The notes below the pieces were generated by a model. It saw only the letters and a list, made by a program, of their open reading frames with translations. It was not told the origin of the DNA and searched no databases. A program made the translations under genes and the position numbers. From Stakelama pacifica (GTDB taxonomy: Bacteria; Pseudomonadota; Alphaproteobacteria; Sphingomonadales; Sphingomonadaceae), in NCBI RefSeq assembly GCF_004361835.1, contig NZ_SNWD01000009.1, positions 1 through 64,000 of the forward strand: a DNA stretch of 64,000 nucleotides. The letters run 5' to 3'. Shown here one piece after another: positions 27,650 through 37,731 of this stretch. Position 1 is the stretch's first letter, and each line of letters begins with the position of its first letter.

Positions 27650-29923
27650 TTACCGCCCGCCGGGGGGCAGGTTGGTTTCCAGATAGCGCGTCATCAGCGT
27701 GTAGAGATGGATGGTCGTATTTTCGCCTTCGGAAATGCCATGGGTGCGGTCGGGATAGGCCATCATCGTGAACTGTTTGTTCGCGCGGATCAGCCGGTCG
27801 ACGAGCTGATCCTGATTCTGATAATGGACATTGTCGTCCGCCGTGCCGTGGATCAGCAGCAGATTGCCCTGCAACCGATCGGCAAAGGTGATCGGCGAAC
27901 CGTTCTTATACCCCTCCTTATTCTCCTCGGGCAGGCCCATATAGCGTTCCTGATAGACGGTATCGTACAGCCGCATATCGGTCGGCCCGGCGACCGCGAT
28001 GCCGGTCTTGTAGAGATCGGGATAGCGGAACAGCGCATTCTGCGTCATCGCCCCGCCGCCGCTCCATCCCCAGATGCCGATCCGGTCGGGGTCGATATAG
28101 GGCCGCGTCGCGAGCATCTTTCGCACCGCTGCGGCATAATCGGCCGAGGCGAGAATACCGACCTGACGATAGATGCTCTTGCGCCAGTCACGCCCGCGCG
28201 GGGTCGCGGTGCCGCGCGGGTCGATACTGGCGACCAGATAGCCCGATTGGGCCAGCATGCGGTGCCACAGCCCCTGCGATCCCGTCCAGCGATCGGCGAC
28301 CGTCTGCCCCCAGGGTTCGCCATAGACATAGAAGAGGATCGGATAGCGTTTGGCGGGATCGAAGTGGGGCGGCTTGATGAGCCATCCGTCAAGCTTCGTG
28401 CCGTCGCCGATATCGACGCGGAAGAATTCGGTTGCGGGAAGGCCGGTATCGGCGACCAGCGCGGCCAGTGGCGCATTGTCGACCAGCGTCCGCAGCGGCT
28501 TCTGACGGGTGAGGTCGAGCATATCGGTCACTGGCGGCGCGTCGAAGCGCGACACGGTGTGCAGCGCCCAATGTTCGCCCGGTGCGATGTCATAGCTGTG
28601 CGTGCCGGGCTGGTGCGCAGGGGTCAGCCGCTCAACGCGCGGCGTGCCCGTCAGGGTGGTGCGATACAGATAGCGCTGCGTCGGATTGTCGGGCGAGGCG
28701 ATGAACCAGGCATAGCCCGCTTTCTCGTCCACCTTGAGCAGGTCGATGACATCGAACTTGCCGGGAGTGCGCAAGATGGCGCGCCCGCTCGCGCGATCGA
28801 TGGTGTAAAGATGCCGCCAGCCGTCGCGCTCCGACAGCCAGGTGAACCGCTTGCCGCCGTTCAGCCATTCGGGCGCTGCGTTGGCCTCCACCCAGGCGGC
28901 ATCGCGCTCGACCATGACCGGACGGACCGCACCGGTCGCCGGATCGCCGAGCAGCACCTTATAGGTGTTCTGCAACCGGTTCGATTGCTGGATGAACACC
29001 GCGTCGGAGCCGCCCGCCCAGCTCATTTGCGGCACATAATTCTGCCGCGGATCGCCCTCCAGCCGGAACCAGCGGGTAGCGCCGTCGGCAATATCGACCG
29101 TGCCGACCGTGACCGCCGAATTGGTCGTTCCGGCCTTGGGATATTGCAGCGGGATGATCTCGGAATATTGCCCGCCGGTGTTTTTAATCATGTAGAAGGT
29201 GCCGACGCCGCGCGTATCGAAGCGCCAGAACGCGATGCGCCGCGAATCCGGGCTCCATTCGAATGCGCGATGGAGCGAGAATTCCTCCTCATACACCCAG
29301 TCGGCCAGCCCGTTGACGATATACTCGTCGCCGTCCTTCGTGAGCTGAACCGGCGCACCGCCCGCGACCGGTTCGGCATAGAGATTGTTGCGATAGACAT
29401 AGGCAATCTGCCGGCTGTCGGGCGAGAAGCTGGCATAGAGCGTGCTGGACGGCGCCACATCGCCGCCGATCCGCCGCAGCGACCCTGCGGCCGGATCGTA
29501 CAGCCAATAGTCGGCGAGCGCATGGGTGCGACGGAAACGCTGGCCATTGGTCCGGATCAGCAGCAGGCGATGGTCGGGCGACCATGTATAGCCGTCGATT
29601 CCCAGCGGCTTGTCCGCGCCCTTCGGGATCAGCGCAGTGGCGGAAACCACGACCGCGCGCTGGCCATCGGCGATACGATAGCGGACGATGTCCTGCCCGC
29701 CCCCCGGCGCATCCTCGATCGCGAGATAACTCTCGCCATCCTCGCCCCAGCGGCTGTCGCGCACCGATTGGCTGGTGACCGCCTGCGGCCCGAAAATTGC
29801 TTGTACGGATAACGTCCCCGATGCCGCTTTTTGCTGTTCGGTCGGGCTTGCCGCCGCCACCGACATAGCGCCGGGCGGGCAGAGCGAAAACAACGTGGCG
29901 GAAATCAGGAAAGCTGCGCGCAT
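27650..29923 (-). CDS. Exported S9B peptidase (dipeptidyl-peptidase IV-like)
   Basis: 757 residues. A signal peptide (about 1-25) precedes a beta-propeller (about 50-500) with the substrate-binding DWVYEEEF motif, typical of DPP-IV. The catalytic alpha/beta hydrolase domain has Ser621 in GWSGGG, Asp696 in HGTADDNVH and His728. It removes dipeptides after proline or alanine, presumably in the periplasm. The usual Tyr after the nucleophile (GWSYGG) is Gly here. It stands upstream of the BlaI operator on the same strand, 86 bp away. Confidence 0.94.
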   Translation of the reverse strand: MRAAFLISATLFSLCPPGAMSVAAASPTEQQKAASGTLSVQAIFGPQAVTSQSVRDSRWGEDGESYLAIEDAPGGGQDIVRYRIADGQRAVVVSATALIPKGADKPLGIDGYTWSPDHRLLLIRTNGQRFRRTHALADYWLYDPAAGSLRRIGGDVAPSSTLYASFSPDSRQIAYVYRNNLYAEPVAGGAPVQLTKDGDEYIVNGLADWVYEEEFSLHRAFEWSPDSRRIAFWRFDTRGVGTFYMIKNTGGQYSEIIPLQYPKAGTTNSAVTVGTVDIADGATRWFRLEGDPRQNYVPQMSWAGGSDAVFIQQSNRLQNTYKVLLGDPATGAVRPVMVERDAAWVEANAAPEWLNGGKRFTWLSERDGWRHLYTIDRASGRAILRTPGKFDVIDLLKVDEKAGYAWFIASPDNPTQRYLYRTTLTGTPRVERLTPAHQPGTHSYDIAPGEHWALHTVSRFDAPPVTDMLDLTRQKPLRTLVDNAPLAALVADTGLPATEFFRVDIGDGTKLDGWLIKPPHFDPAKRYPILFYVYGEPWGQTVADRWTGSQGLWHRMLAQSGYLVASIDPRGTATPRGRDWRKSIYRQVGILASADYAAAVRKMLATRPYIDPDRIGIWGWSGGGAMTQNALFRYPDLYKTGIAVAGPTDMRLYDTVYQERYMGLPEENKEGYKNGSPITFADRLQGNLLLIHGTADDNVHYQNQDQLVDRLIRANKQFTMMAYPDRTHGISEGENTTIHLYTLMTRYLETNLPPGGR

Positions 29924-30004
29924 AGGATCGTCCGTCTAAGTGCAGATTCGATCAGCCTATCGCCACAAAAGCAGATCGTATACGCATTGTCGCGAAGATT
30001 GCGC

Positions 30005-30832
30005 TCAGTTGGAAAGTTTGATGCCGTAATCGATCCGGATCCGCACCCAGGCGCCGATCTGCGATTTGCCTCCGACACGCGGCGGTCGCACCTTGAACTG
30101 AAACGCCGCCGCCTGTGCCGCGCGGGCGATCCCCGATCCTTGCGGATATTCGTCGATGATCTGGCAATCCTCGACCCGGTAATCGGGCGCAGTCTTACAC
30201 GCGATCAGTCCCCAGCCCGGCCCCCGCGCGCTCGATAAAAAGCCGCGCAGTTCATCGGGATAGGGCTCGCGATACCAGCGCGCGGCATATAGCGGCTCGC
30301 CATTGGGGGCGGTGCCGACCTGCGGCGTATCGTCCGATCCGACGCCGGTGCCCGGCGGCGCTACCGGGCCATAGACTTTTTTCGTCGCTACGGCTTTTGG
30401 CGGCGATGCCGACGGCTTGGCCTCGATATCGCTGGCCGCCATGTCGTTCTTCGACAGCTCGATCCATGGCTGCGTGCTGTTCTTCACCGGTAGCGGCGGC
30501 GGCTTGGGCCGGTCGGGAGGCGGCGGCACGGCATCAGTCGGTTGCGCCTCAGCAGTTTCGGTTTTCTGCACGGGTTGTGCGGGTGCAGCCGGGGCGGATG
30601 CCGCCTCGTCCGCCTGCTCGCTATCCTCGCTGCTATCGGGGACGGAGAAGACGCTGAGCGACGCCTGCCCATCGTCCTTTTTGAAGAGCGTCGGCCCGCC
30701 GAGCGTCAGTAGCACCAGCGCGATCAACAGTTCGACGAGCAGCGCAAGCACCAGCCCTGCAAAACGCTGTCCGAACCGTTCCCGCAGCGGCGCATAGCCC
30801 CGCTCCCACCATTCGCGCACTGACTGAAACAA
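30005..30832 (-). CDS. TonB-like periplasm-spanning protein
   Basis: 275 residues with the layout of an energy transducer: a short cytoplasmic head, one membrane helix (about 27-46), a long Pro/Ala/Glu-rich linker (PPPPDRPKPPPLPVK), and a C-terminal domain (about 170-275) with YPDELRGF and IARAAQAAAFQFKVRPP followed by IGAWVRIRIDYGIKL, which resembles the TonB C-terminal fold. No ExbB/ExbD is adjacent. TonB itself or a TonB-like partner are both possible. Confidence 0.65.
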   Translation of the reverse strand: MFQSVREWWERGYAPLRERFGQRFAGLVLALLVELLIALVLLTLGGPTLFKKDDGQASLSVFSVPDSSEDSEQADEAASAPAAPAQPVQKTETAEAQPTDAVPPPPDRPKPPPLPVKNSTQPWIELSKNDMAASDIEAKPSASPPKAVATKKVYGPVAPPGTGVGSDDTPQVGTAPNGEPLYAARWYREPYPDELRGFLSSARGPGWGLIACKTAPDYRVEDCQIIDEYPQGSGIARAAQAAAFQFKVRPPRVGGKSQIGAWVRIRIDYGIKLSN

Positions 30833-31089
30833 AGCGACTCCGCATTCACGGGTAGGACGATGCGCCGAAACTATCGTCGCGAAGGCAGCGGCGATAGGCC
30901 GCTATTGCGTCTAAATCATGTCCGGGCCGCGAGGAACAGCGCGCCGCGCCGCACGGCCATATTGTACGAAAATTCAGACGCATGTCCGGACAGGAAAAGG
31001 TGCCGCCGCGTCAGAACGAATGATGCGCATCCTATAAAGCCCCGGAGGGGCCTTTCTCGAACTACTATACTCAGGAGGCGAAAAGCCGG
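30833..31089. promoter_or_regulatory. Divergent intergenic region before the chemoreceptor, with a hairpin
   Basis: 257 bp. A hairpin AAAGCCCC/GGGGCCTTT lies at 31036-31055, followed by TACTATACT and the AGGAGG of the chemoreceptor. The hairpin resembles a short terminator or a leader element. Nothing else is recognised. Confidence 0.4.
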
Positions 31090-33015
31090 ATGTCGAGCTT
31101 CTTTTCCAATCTGAAAATCTCCGTGAAGCTGATGATCGGCGTGGGACTTTCAGCCATTCTCACCTTGGCCATCGCGGCGCTGGGCATTGTCTCTCTCCAT
31201 CGGACTGCGGACGCCACGCAGACGATCGCGCAGCGCGAAACTCGCGCGGTTGCGCTGACCGGCGATATTCGCGCCGACCAAAACCGTATTCAGCAAATCT
31301 GGCTGTCGAGCGTCATCGAGCATGATCGCGACGATTTCGAAGCGATGATGGCAAGCATCGCCGAAGCGCGCAAATCGATGGATCGTTCGATCGAGGAATT
31401 ACAGGGCCTGCTTCCCGAAAGCCAGCAGGCAAATTTCGACACGCTGAAGTCGTCGATCGCTGACTATCAGCGCGAAAATACCAAGATTCCGCCGCTCTGG
31501 TACGCCGGGCGGCTGGACGATGCCGCCGATGTGCTGCAGCATGATTCGCTCGATCCGTTCAAGAAGACGGTCGAGACGACCGACACGATCTCCGATGCGG
31601 TACAAAAGCGCGTCGAAGCCAATGCCCAGCGGCTGGAAGACAACGCAGACTCGACGATCTGGCAGATGATCGTTTTCTCCGCAATCGGCCTTCTCGGCAT
31701 CGGCGGCGCGGTCATGGCGCTGGTCCGGTTTCAGGTTTCGGCACCGATTGACGATATGACGAAGCGCATGCGCAGCCTTGCTGATGGTGATACTTCGATT
31801 GACGTCGCCAACACCGATCGTCGCGACGAAATCGGCGAGATGGCCCGCGCTTTCCTGGTGTTCCGCGACAATGCCCGCCGCCAGAAGGAAGATGCCGCCG
31901 CGAAAGCGAAAGCGGACGCCGAACAGCGTGAAGTGGTCGACGCGCTCAGCCATTCGCTGAGCGGCCTGTCGAAAGGCGATCTGACGGTCGATATCGTGCC
32001 CGACTTTCCGCCTGCTTATCGCGAGGTTCGCGCCAATTTCAACGAAGCGATCGCCAATCTGCGCGAGTTGATCCTCAATCTGATGGCCACCACGGCTACG
32101 ATCGATACCGGCTCGCGCGAAATCGCATCGGCGTCGGAGGATCTTGCACGCAGGACCGAGGGGAACGCCGCCAGTCTGGAACAGACTTCGGCTGCAGTGA
32201 CTCAGATGAACGACCGGCTGAGTGCAACCGCACAGGCAGCGAAGCGCACCGTGGATCGTGCGGACGGCGCCATCTCCACTGTCGCGGAAGGTCGCAACGT
32301 CGCCGATCGCGCAACGCAGGCGATGAGCCGCGTGTCGGAAAGCGCCAAGGGCATCGACAGCGTGATCGAGGGGTTGGACAAGATCGCGTTCCAGACGCGC
32401 GTCCTCGCCATGAACGCAGCCGTCGAAGCGGGCCGGGCGGGCGAAGCAGGTCGCGGGTTCGCCGTGGTCGCCGATCTGGTCTCGGCGCTGGCCATGCGCT
32501 CGGAAGAGGAATCGAAGCGGGCGCGCGAACAGCTCACCACCACGCAGGACGAGATCGTCTCCGCCGTGGACATGGTGCAGAAGGTCGATGGCGCGCTCGC
32601 CGATATTCTGAACGATGTGGGCGAGGTGCATTCGCTGGTCGGCAACATCGCCAGCGACAATCAGGCGCAGTCGATCGCGATCACCGAAATCAGCAGCGCG
32701 ATCGGTGCGATGGACCATTCGACCCAGCAGAATGCGGCCATGGTCGAGCAGACATCGGCTGCCGCGCGGAACCTGTCGAACGAGGTCGCTGGCCTTGCCG
32801 AACGGGCAGGCGCTTTCCGGACCGGAAGCAAGGCGGCCGCGGCGCGGCGCGTTTCGCCCCCGTCCGCCCGGCCTAAGGCAGCGGGCCCGAGCAATACCCG
32901 GACCGCCCCTGCCGTGCCAAAGGCCGCGACGGCGCGACAGGAATATCAGTCCCCGGTAAGCGCGCTGCCCATTGCGGTTCCGGTGGATTCCAACGACGAC
33001 TGGGCTTCATTCTGA
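31090..33015 (+). CDS. Methyl-accepting chemotaxis protein
   Basis: 641 residues. Order: membrane helix (about 12-33), four-helix-bundle periplasmic sensor (about 35-190), second helix (about 192-213), tandem HAMP domains (about 214-267 and 290-340), then the signalling coiled-coil (about 345-580). The hairpin tip reads IAFQTRVLAMNAAVEAGRAG, slightly off the usual FQTNLLALNAAVEAARAG. The last residues DDWASF fit the xWxxF tether for CheR/CheB. Ligand unknown. No che genes are nearby. A strong AGGAGG precedes the ATG, and a terminator follows. Confidence 0.94.
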   Translation: MSSFFSNLKISVKLMIGVGLSAILTLAIAALGIVSLHRTADATQTIAQRETRAVALTGDIRADQNRIQQIWLSSVIEHDRDDFEAMMASIAEARKSMDRSIEELQGLLPESQQANFDTLKSSIADYQRENTKIPPLWYAGRLDDAADVLQHDSLDPFKKTVETTDTISDAVQKRVEANAQRLEDNADSTIWQMIVFSAIGLLGIGGAVMALVRFQVSAPIDDMTKRMRSLADGDTSIDVANTDRRDEIGEMARAFLVFRDNARRQKEDAAAKAKADAEQREVVDALSHSLSGLSKGDLTVDIVPDFPPAYREVRANFNEAIANLRELILNLMATTATIDTGSREIASASEDLARRTEGNAASLEQTSAAVTQMNDRLSATAQAAKRTVDRADGAISTVAEGRNVADRATQAMSRVSESAKGIDSVIEGLDKIAFQTRVLAMNAAVEAGRAGEAGRGFAVVADLVSALAMRSEEESKRAREQLTTTQDEIVSAVDMVQKVDGALADILNDVGEVHSLVGNIASDNQAQSIAITEISSAIGAMDHSTQQNAAMVEQTSAAARNLSNEVAGLAERAGAFRTGSKAAAARRVSPPSARPKAAGPSNTRTAPAVPKAATARQEYQSPVSALPIAVPVDSNDDWASF

Positions 33016-33037
33016 GATAATCAAGCACTGGCTTTCC

Positions 33038-33070
33038 GGCCCGGCAGTTCACGCTGCCGGGCCTTTTTTT
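33038..33070 (+). terminator. Rho-independent terminator of the chemoreceptor gene
   Basis: A 10-bp perfect stem GGCCCGGCAG/CTGCCGGGCC with a 6-base loop and seven T. Confidence 0.93.
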
Positions 33071-33196
33071 GGGGCAGGCACTGCGCGGATGCCCCGCTTT
33101 CCGACGATCGGGCCGACAAACAGGGTCCGCCCGTTGCGCGGCGGCGCTTGCCGCCTTATCTGCGACGGGCAACAAATTTGGGGAATGGGAACGTCC

Positions 33197-33520
33197 ATGA
33201 CGACTTTCGATGATCGTGAACGCGCATTTGAGGCGAAGTTCGCCCGCGACGAAGAGATGGCGTTCCGCATCACCGCACGCCGCAACCGGCTGGTCGGCGA
33301 ATGGGCTGCCGCGAAAATGAACCTCACACCTGCCGAGACCGATGCCTATGCCAAGGCGGTCGTGCAGGCGGATTTCGAAGAGGCGGGCGATGAGGACGTC
33401 GTTCGCAAGCTGCTGGGCGACCTGACCGCGGCGGGTATCGATATCGACGATTCCGCGATCCGCAAGGCGCTGGACGAGCACACCATCGAAGCACGCCGCC
33501 AGCTGATCGGACCGGAATAA
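33197..33520 (+). CDS. DUF1476 protein (F1-ATPase inhibitor zeta subunit family)
   Basis: 107 residues, nearly all helical and charged: MTTFDDRERAFEAKFARDEE, then FRITARRNRLVGEWAA and AVVQADFEEAGDEDVVRKL. This is the DUF1476 pattern. In Paracoccus the family's zeta protein blocks reverse rotation of F1F0-ATP synthase through its N-terminal segment. The frame is open further upstream, but that covers the terminator region. First of a three-gene plus-strand group. Confidence 0.92.
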   Translation: MTTFDDRERAFEAKFARDEEMAFRITARRNRLVGEWAAAKMNLTPAETDAYAKAVVQADFEEAGDEDVVRKLLGDLTAAGIDIDDSAIRKALDEHTIEARRQLIGPE

Positions 33521-33523
33521 GTC

Positions 33524-33763
33524 ATGCCCATGCCAGCCGAACAGATCGAAACGCTGATCCGCGAAAGCATTCCGGATGCGAAGGTCGAAATTACCGACCT
33601 TGCCGGCGATGGTGACCATTATGCCGCCCGGGTTGAGGCCGAAAGCTTTCGGGGGCTTCCCCGCGTGAAGCAGCATCAGGCCGTCTATGCCGCCCTGGGC
33701 GGCCGGATGGGCGGCGAACTACATGCGCTGCAGCTGACCACCGCAGTGCCCGTACAGGAGTGA
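33524..33763 (+). CDS. BolA family protein
   Basis: 79 residues of the BolA fold, with DGDHYAARVEAESFRGLPRVKQHQAVYAAL; the conserved histidines can join a glutaredoxin-bound [2Fe-2S] cluster. BolA-glutaredoxin pairs regulate iron-sulphur delivery and iron sensing. The next gene is a CGFS glutaredoxin 4 bp away. The sequence resembles the short BolA-like (IbaG/BolA2) type. Confidence 0.92.
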   Translation: MPMPAEQIETLIRESIPDAKVEITDLAGDGDHYAARVEAESFRGLPRVKQHQAVYAALGGRMGGELHALQLTTAVPVQE

Positions 33764-33767
33764 TTTC

Positions 33768-34100
33768 ATGAGCCAGACTATCGAAACGCGCATCAGCGAT
33801 ATCGTAAAGAAAAGCGATGTCGTGCTGTTCATGAAGGGCAGCCCGCTTTTTCCGCAATGCGGATTTTCCAGCCGCGCAATCGCGATCCTTCAGCATCTGA
33901 ACGTCGAATTCGACAGCGTCGATGTGCTTCAGGATCAGGAAATTCGTCAGGGCATCAAAAGCTATTCCGACTGGCCGACCATCCCGCAGCTTTACGTGAA
34001 GGGTGAATTTGTCGGCGGTTCGGACATTATGATGGAAATGTACGAAAGCGGCGAACTGGCCGAAATGATGAAGGAAAAGGGCGTGACGGCAAGCGCCTGA
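33768..34100 (+). CDS. grxD: Monothiol glutaredoxin (Grx4 type)
   Basis: 110 residues. The CGFS motif (Cys31) with KGSPLFPQ before it and WPTIPQLYVKGEFVGGSDIM after it binds glutathione and a bridging [2Fe-2S] cluster. It acts as a cluster carrier with the upstream BolA. AGGAG lies inside the bolA end. The family's usual length is about 110. Confidence 0.96.
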   Translation: MSQTIETRISDIVKKSDVVLFMKGSPLFPQCGFSSRAIAILQHLNVEFDSVDVLQDQEIRQGIKSYSDWPTIPQLYVKGEFVGGSDIMMEMYESGELAEMMKEKGVTASA

Positions 34101-34115
34101 ACGCAGACCGGCAGC

Positions 34116-34141
34116 GAGGCGGACACTGTCCGCCTCTTTTT
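34116..34141 (+). terminator. Rho-independent terminator after grxD
   Basis: A 9-bp stem GAGGCGGAC/GTCCGCCTC, a 3-base loop, then five T. Confidence 0.92.
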
Positions 34142-34448
34142 CCTGCAAGAGGCGCGACGTCCGGCGGCGTGGCGCCTTTTTGCTGTCGCTTTTCCGTGGG
34201 GAAATCGGGTCGGCGGGCAATGGGAAGCCGAAAAGGCCACCATCGCCCGCCATTTGAAGCGAATCTACGCTTTCAACGAAACCGAACTATGCACCGGCCA
34301 TGCCAGAACCGCAAGATGCAAGATTCCCGCGCGAGACGATCGTTAATCGAAGGTAACCGCGCGGCGCTTCTGTAAAGCAGACCGACAGATCGGATGGCCC
34401 CCATCGCTGCCCCGTTCAGCCGCGCGCCCGATCCGGCCGGCCCGATCT
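34142..34448. other. Gene-free interval after grxD
   Basis: About 300 bp between the grxD terminator and the oxidoreductase stop. A 68-codon plus-strand frame at 34169 has an Arg-rich translation unlike a protein. Nothing recognisable. Confidence 0.5.
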
Positions 34449-35450
34449 TCAGTCGCCGATTTCGACGACCAGTTTCCCGATCGCCTGACGCGCCGCCATT
34501 TTCGCGATCGCCTTCCCGCCCTCGGCCAGCGCGAAGGTGTCGGTCACGCGCGGTGCGATCTTGCCCTCCTCCCACAGGCGGAACAGCGTTTCGACATGGG
34601 ATGCATTCGCTTTGGGATCGCGCGTCGCGAACGCGCCCCAGAACACACCGCACACATCGCAGCTTTTGAGCAGCGTGAGGTTCAGCGGCAGTTTCGGGAT
34701 ACCCGCCGGAAATCCGACGACCAGATAGCGCCCTTCCCAACCGATCGAGCGAAGCGCAGGCTCGGCATAATCGCCGCCCACCGGATCGTAGATGACCTGC
34801 GCGCCATCGGGTCCCAGCGCTGCCTTGAACTGCTCCGCAAGCGCCTTTGACTGGCCCTTGTCGAAGGGTGCGCGGTCATAGATCAGCGTTTCGTCAGCGC
34901 CCGCCTCGCGCGCTGCCCGCGCCTTGTCTTCGGACGAAACCGCAGCGACGACACGCGCGCCATAGGCTTTGCCAAGCTCGATCGCAGCAAGGCCGACCCC
35001 GCCCGCAGCGCCCAGCACCAGCAGATTGTCGCCCGCCTTCAGATGCCCCCGGTCGAGCAGCGCATGGATCGTCGTCGCATAGGTAAGGAGCAGCGCCGCC
35101 CCCTCGGCATGACTGCGCCCGTCGGGCAGGCGATAGGCGCGCCGCGCATCGAGCGTCAGCTTTTCCGACAGGCCGCCATGGCCGATCGTGGCGAGCATCC
35201 GGTCGCCGACCGACCAGTCGGTGACACCTTCGCCGACCCCGGCGACCACGCCCGAAATCTCGCAGCCCGGCGCGAAAGGGCGTTCGGGACGAAACTGATA
35301 TTTATCCTCGATGATCAGCACATCGGGATAGTTGATCGAGCATGCCTTTATATCGATCAGCAATTCGCCCCTGCCCGGCGTCGGATCGGGCAGATCCGAC
35401 AGTTCCAGAGTTTCGGGTCCGCCCGGTGCCTTAGATAGCAATGCCTTCAT
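34449..35450 (-). CDS. NADPH:quinone oxidoreductase family protein (zinc-independent MDR)
   Basis: 333 residues from an ATG inside the leuD end (20-bp overlap). A GroES-like N half ([14 protein letters not shown]) is followed by a Rossmann half with [27 protein letters not shown] for NADPH. The catalytic-zinc cysteines are lacking, as in quinone reductases. Typical reaction is one- or two-electron reduction of quinones or enones. It is the last gene of the leu cluster, perhaps by chance. Confidence 0.88.
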   Translation of the reverse strand: MKALLSKAPGGPETLELSDLPDPTPGRGELLIDIKACSINYPDVLIIEDKYQFRPERPFAPGCEISGVVAGVGEGVTDWSVGDRMLATIGHGGLSEKLTLDARRAYRLPDGRSHAEGAALLLTYATTIHALLDRGHLKAGDNLLVLGAAGGVGLAAIELGKAYGARVVAAVSSEDKARAAREAGADETLIYDRAPFDKGQSKALAEQFKAALGPDGAQVIYDPVGGDYAEPALRSIGWEGRYLVVGFPAGIPKLPLNLTLLKSCDVCGVFWGAFATRDPKANASHVETLFRLWEEGKIAPRVTDTFALAEGGKAIAKMAARQAIGKLVVEIGD

Positions 35451-36042
35451 TACCGCTCTCCCGCTTGATCCACGGTCGAGACTGTCCGACCGCATTTTCG
35501 TAATTCGAAATTGCGGTATCTTTTGCCAGTGTAATGCCGATCTCGTCCAGCCCCTGCATCAGGCATTCGCGGCGAAACGGGTCGAGGGTGAAGGTGAAGC
35601 GATCCTGAAACGGCGTCGTGACTGTCATCGTCTCCAGATCGATCGTAATCTCGTCAGTTTTCGCGACTTCGATCAGCCGGTCGACCGCCTCCTGCGGCAG
35701 GACGACGGTAACGATGCCGTTCTTGAACGCATTGCCGGAGAAGATGTCGGAAAAGCCCGGGGCGATCACCGCTTTCACGCCCATATCGCCCAGCGCCCAA
35801 GCGGCATGCTCGCGGCTCGACCCGCAGCCGAAATTATCGCCTGCGATCAGGATCGGCGCTCCCGCATAGCGCGGATCGTCGAAAACGTTGCCGGGTTTCG
35901 CCCGGACGCTTTCGAACGCGCCCTTGCCGAGCCCTTCGCGCGTGATGGTTTTCAGCCAGTGCGCCGGGATGATGATATCGGTGTCGATATTCTCCGCGCC
36001 CCACGGATAGGCGCGACCTTCGACATGGGTAACAGCTTCCAT
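35431..36042 (-). CDS. leuD: 3-isopropylmalate dehydratase small subunit
   Basis: 203 residues, the usual length, starting at [30 protein letters not shown], the [17 protein letters not shown] swivel motif and [11 protein letters not shown] mark LeuD. With LeuC it isomerises 2- to 3-isopropylmalate in leucine synthesis. The longer upstream frame is antisense to a small gene and was rejected. Confidence 0.96.
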   Translation of the reverse strand: MEAVTHVEGRAYPWGAENIDTDIIIPAHWLKTITREGLGKGAFESVRAKPGNVFDDPRYAGAPILIAGDNFGCGSSREHAAWALGDMGVKAVIAPGFSDIFSGNAFKNGIVTVVLPQEAVDRLIEVAKTDEITIDLETMTVTTPFQDRFTFTLDPFRRECLMQGLDEIGITLAKDTAISNYENAVGQSRPWIKRESGNEGIAI

Positions 36043-36088
36043 CAATTCCTCCCGGTGACACATGCGCCGGGCAGAAAGACCGGCAGCC

Positions 36089-36232
36089 TTAACGTTGAGC
36101 GATTTCGGACGACGCCGCCATGGCCGAAGGGATGATGGCCTGCGTCCCCGTTTTGTGCAGCGATGCGGCATAGGCAGCAGCCATCCCGCTCAGCACGGTG
36201 CCGCACACAAGCGCCGTAAGCGCACGTTTCAT
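36089..36232 (-). CDS. 47-residue exported peptide between leuC and leuD
   Basis: It starts [20 protein letters not shown], a clear signal peptide, and continues with a short polar tail ending SSEIAQR. The ATG lies 4 bp after the leuC stop. Codon choice matches the neighbours. It was likely carried as a third cistron of the leu operon. No family is recognised. Confidence 0.55.
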   Translation of the reverse strand: MKRALTALVCGTVLSGMAAAYAASLHKTGTQAIIPSAMAASSEIAQR

Positions 36233-36236
36233 CGTT

Positions 36237-37673
36237 TCATTCCCCCATCAGGTCACGCACATCACTCAACCGCCCCGTCACGGCCGCCGCTGCCGCCATG
36301 GCCGGCGACAACAGGTGCGTCCGTGCGCCCGGTCCCTGCCGCCCTACGAAATTCCGGTTCGAAGTGGAAGCACAACGTTCCCCCGCCGGAACTTTGTCGG
36401 GATTCATGGCAAGGCACATCGAACAGCCCGGTTCGCGCCACTCAAAGCCCGATCGGGTAAATATTTCGTGAAGCCCCTCTGCCTCTGCCTGCCGTTTGAC
36501 CAGCCCCGACCCCGGCACGATCAGTGCCTGACGGATATTGTCGGCGATCCGGCGGCCCTTCAGCACAGCAGCGGCGGCGCGCAGATCCTCGATCCGGCTG
36601 TTCGTGCAGCTTCCGATGAAGATATTCTCGACCGCGATATCCTGCATCGCGGTGCCGGGGGTAAGGCCCATATAATCGAGCGCACGCAAGGCCGCATCGC
36701 GCTTTGCCGGATCGGTGAAGCTGTCGGGATCGGGCACCGCGCCGGTGATCGGCACGACATCGTCGGGGCTGTTGCCCCATGTCACGCACGGCGCGATGTC
36801 GGTGGCATCGAGCTTCACCACGCGGTCATACACAGCGCCGGGATCGCTCGGCAGCGTCTTCCAGTAATCGACCGCCCATGCCCATGCATCGCCCTTCGGC
36901 GCCATCGGACGACCGCGAATATAGTCGAACGTCGTCTGGTCGGGCGCGATCAGCCCGGCGCGCGCGCCACCCTCGATCGACATGTTCGAAACGGTCAACC
37001 GCCCCTCGACCGACAGGCCGCGAATGACACTGCCGGTATATTCGATGACATGGCCTGCACCGCCGCTCGCGCCGATCCGGCCGATGATCGCCAGGATGAC
37101 ATCTTTCGCGCTCACGCCGAAGCCGAGGCTGCCCTCGACGCGCACTTCCATCGTTCTGGAAGGCGACAGCAGCAGCGTCTGCGTCGCGAGCACATGCTCA
37201 ACCTCGCTCGTGCCGATGCCGAAGGCGAGCGCGCCCAGCGCGCCGTGCGCCGCCGTATGGCTGTCGCCGCACACCAGCGTCATGCCCGGTAGCGTGAAGC
37301 CCTGTTCCGGCCCGACCACATGGACGATGCCCTGCTGCGGCGCGGTCGCACCGAAATAATCGATGCCGAATTCCGCCGTGTTGCGCTCCAGCGCTTCGAG
37401 CTGTCCCGCGCTTTGCGGATCGGCGATCGGCAGCCGCGCGCCGTCTGCATCGACCCGCGCGGTAGTGGGTAGATTATGGTCGGGCACTGCGAGCGTGAGA
37501 TCGGGCCGCCGCACCCTGCGCCCCGCATTGCGAAGCGCTTCGAATGCTTGCGGACTCGTCACCTCATGGACAAGGTGCCGGTCGATATAGATCAGACAGG
37601 TTCCATCGTCCCGGCGCTCGACCACATGGTCGGCCCAGATTTTTTCGTACAGGGTTAAAGGTCGGCTCGCCAT
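36237..37673 (-). CDS. leuC: 3-isopropylmalate dehydratase large subunit
   Basis: 478 residues. The [4Fe-4S] ligands sit in [15 protein letters not shown] and [10 protein letters not shown]. The N-terminus ([13 protein letters not shown]) and [15 protein letters not shown] are typical of LeuC. It forms the aconitase-like heterodimer with LeuD. First gene of the leu group. Confidence 0.96.
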   Translation of the reverse strand: MASRPLTLYEKIWADHVVERRDDGTCLIYIDRHLVHEVTSPQAFEALRNAGRRVRRPDLTLAVPDHNLPTTARVDADGARLPIADPQSAGQLEALERNTAEFGIDYFGATAPQQGIVHVVGPEQGFTLPGMTLVCGDSHTAAHGALGALAFGIGTSEVEHVLATQTLLLSPSRTMEVRVEGSLGFGVSAKDVILAIIGRIGASGGAGHVIEYTGSVIRGLSVEGRLTVSNMSIEGGARAGLIAPDQTTFDYIRGRPMAPKGDAWAWAVDYWKTLPSDPGAVYDRVVKLDATDIAPCVTWGNSPDDVVPITGAVPDPDSFTDPAKRDAALRALDYMGLTPGTAMQDIAVENIFIGSCTNSRIEDLRAAAAVLKGRRIADNIRQALIVPGSGLVKRQAEAEGLHEIFTRSGFEWREPGCSMCLAMNPDKVPAGERCASTSNRNFVGRQGPGARTHLLSPAMAAAAAVTGRLSDVRDLMGE

Positions 37674-37731
37674 GCGCGCTATCTAGCCGAATGATGCGCC
37701 AACGCAAGCATTACGCTAATTTTCATGCGCG

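Noticed and set aside
27707..29812. 701-codon plus-strand frame opposite the DPP-IV-like gene
   Set aside because: Antisense to a peptidase with a full catalytic triad; no recognisable domain.
31036..31055. Hairpin before the chemoreceptor as a true terminator
   Set aside because: No gene reads into it from upstream on the plus strand, and its T-tract is interrupted; kept only as a leader element.
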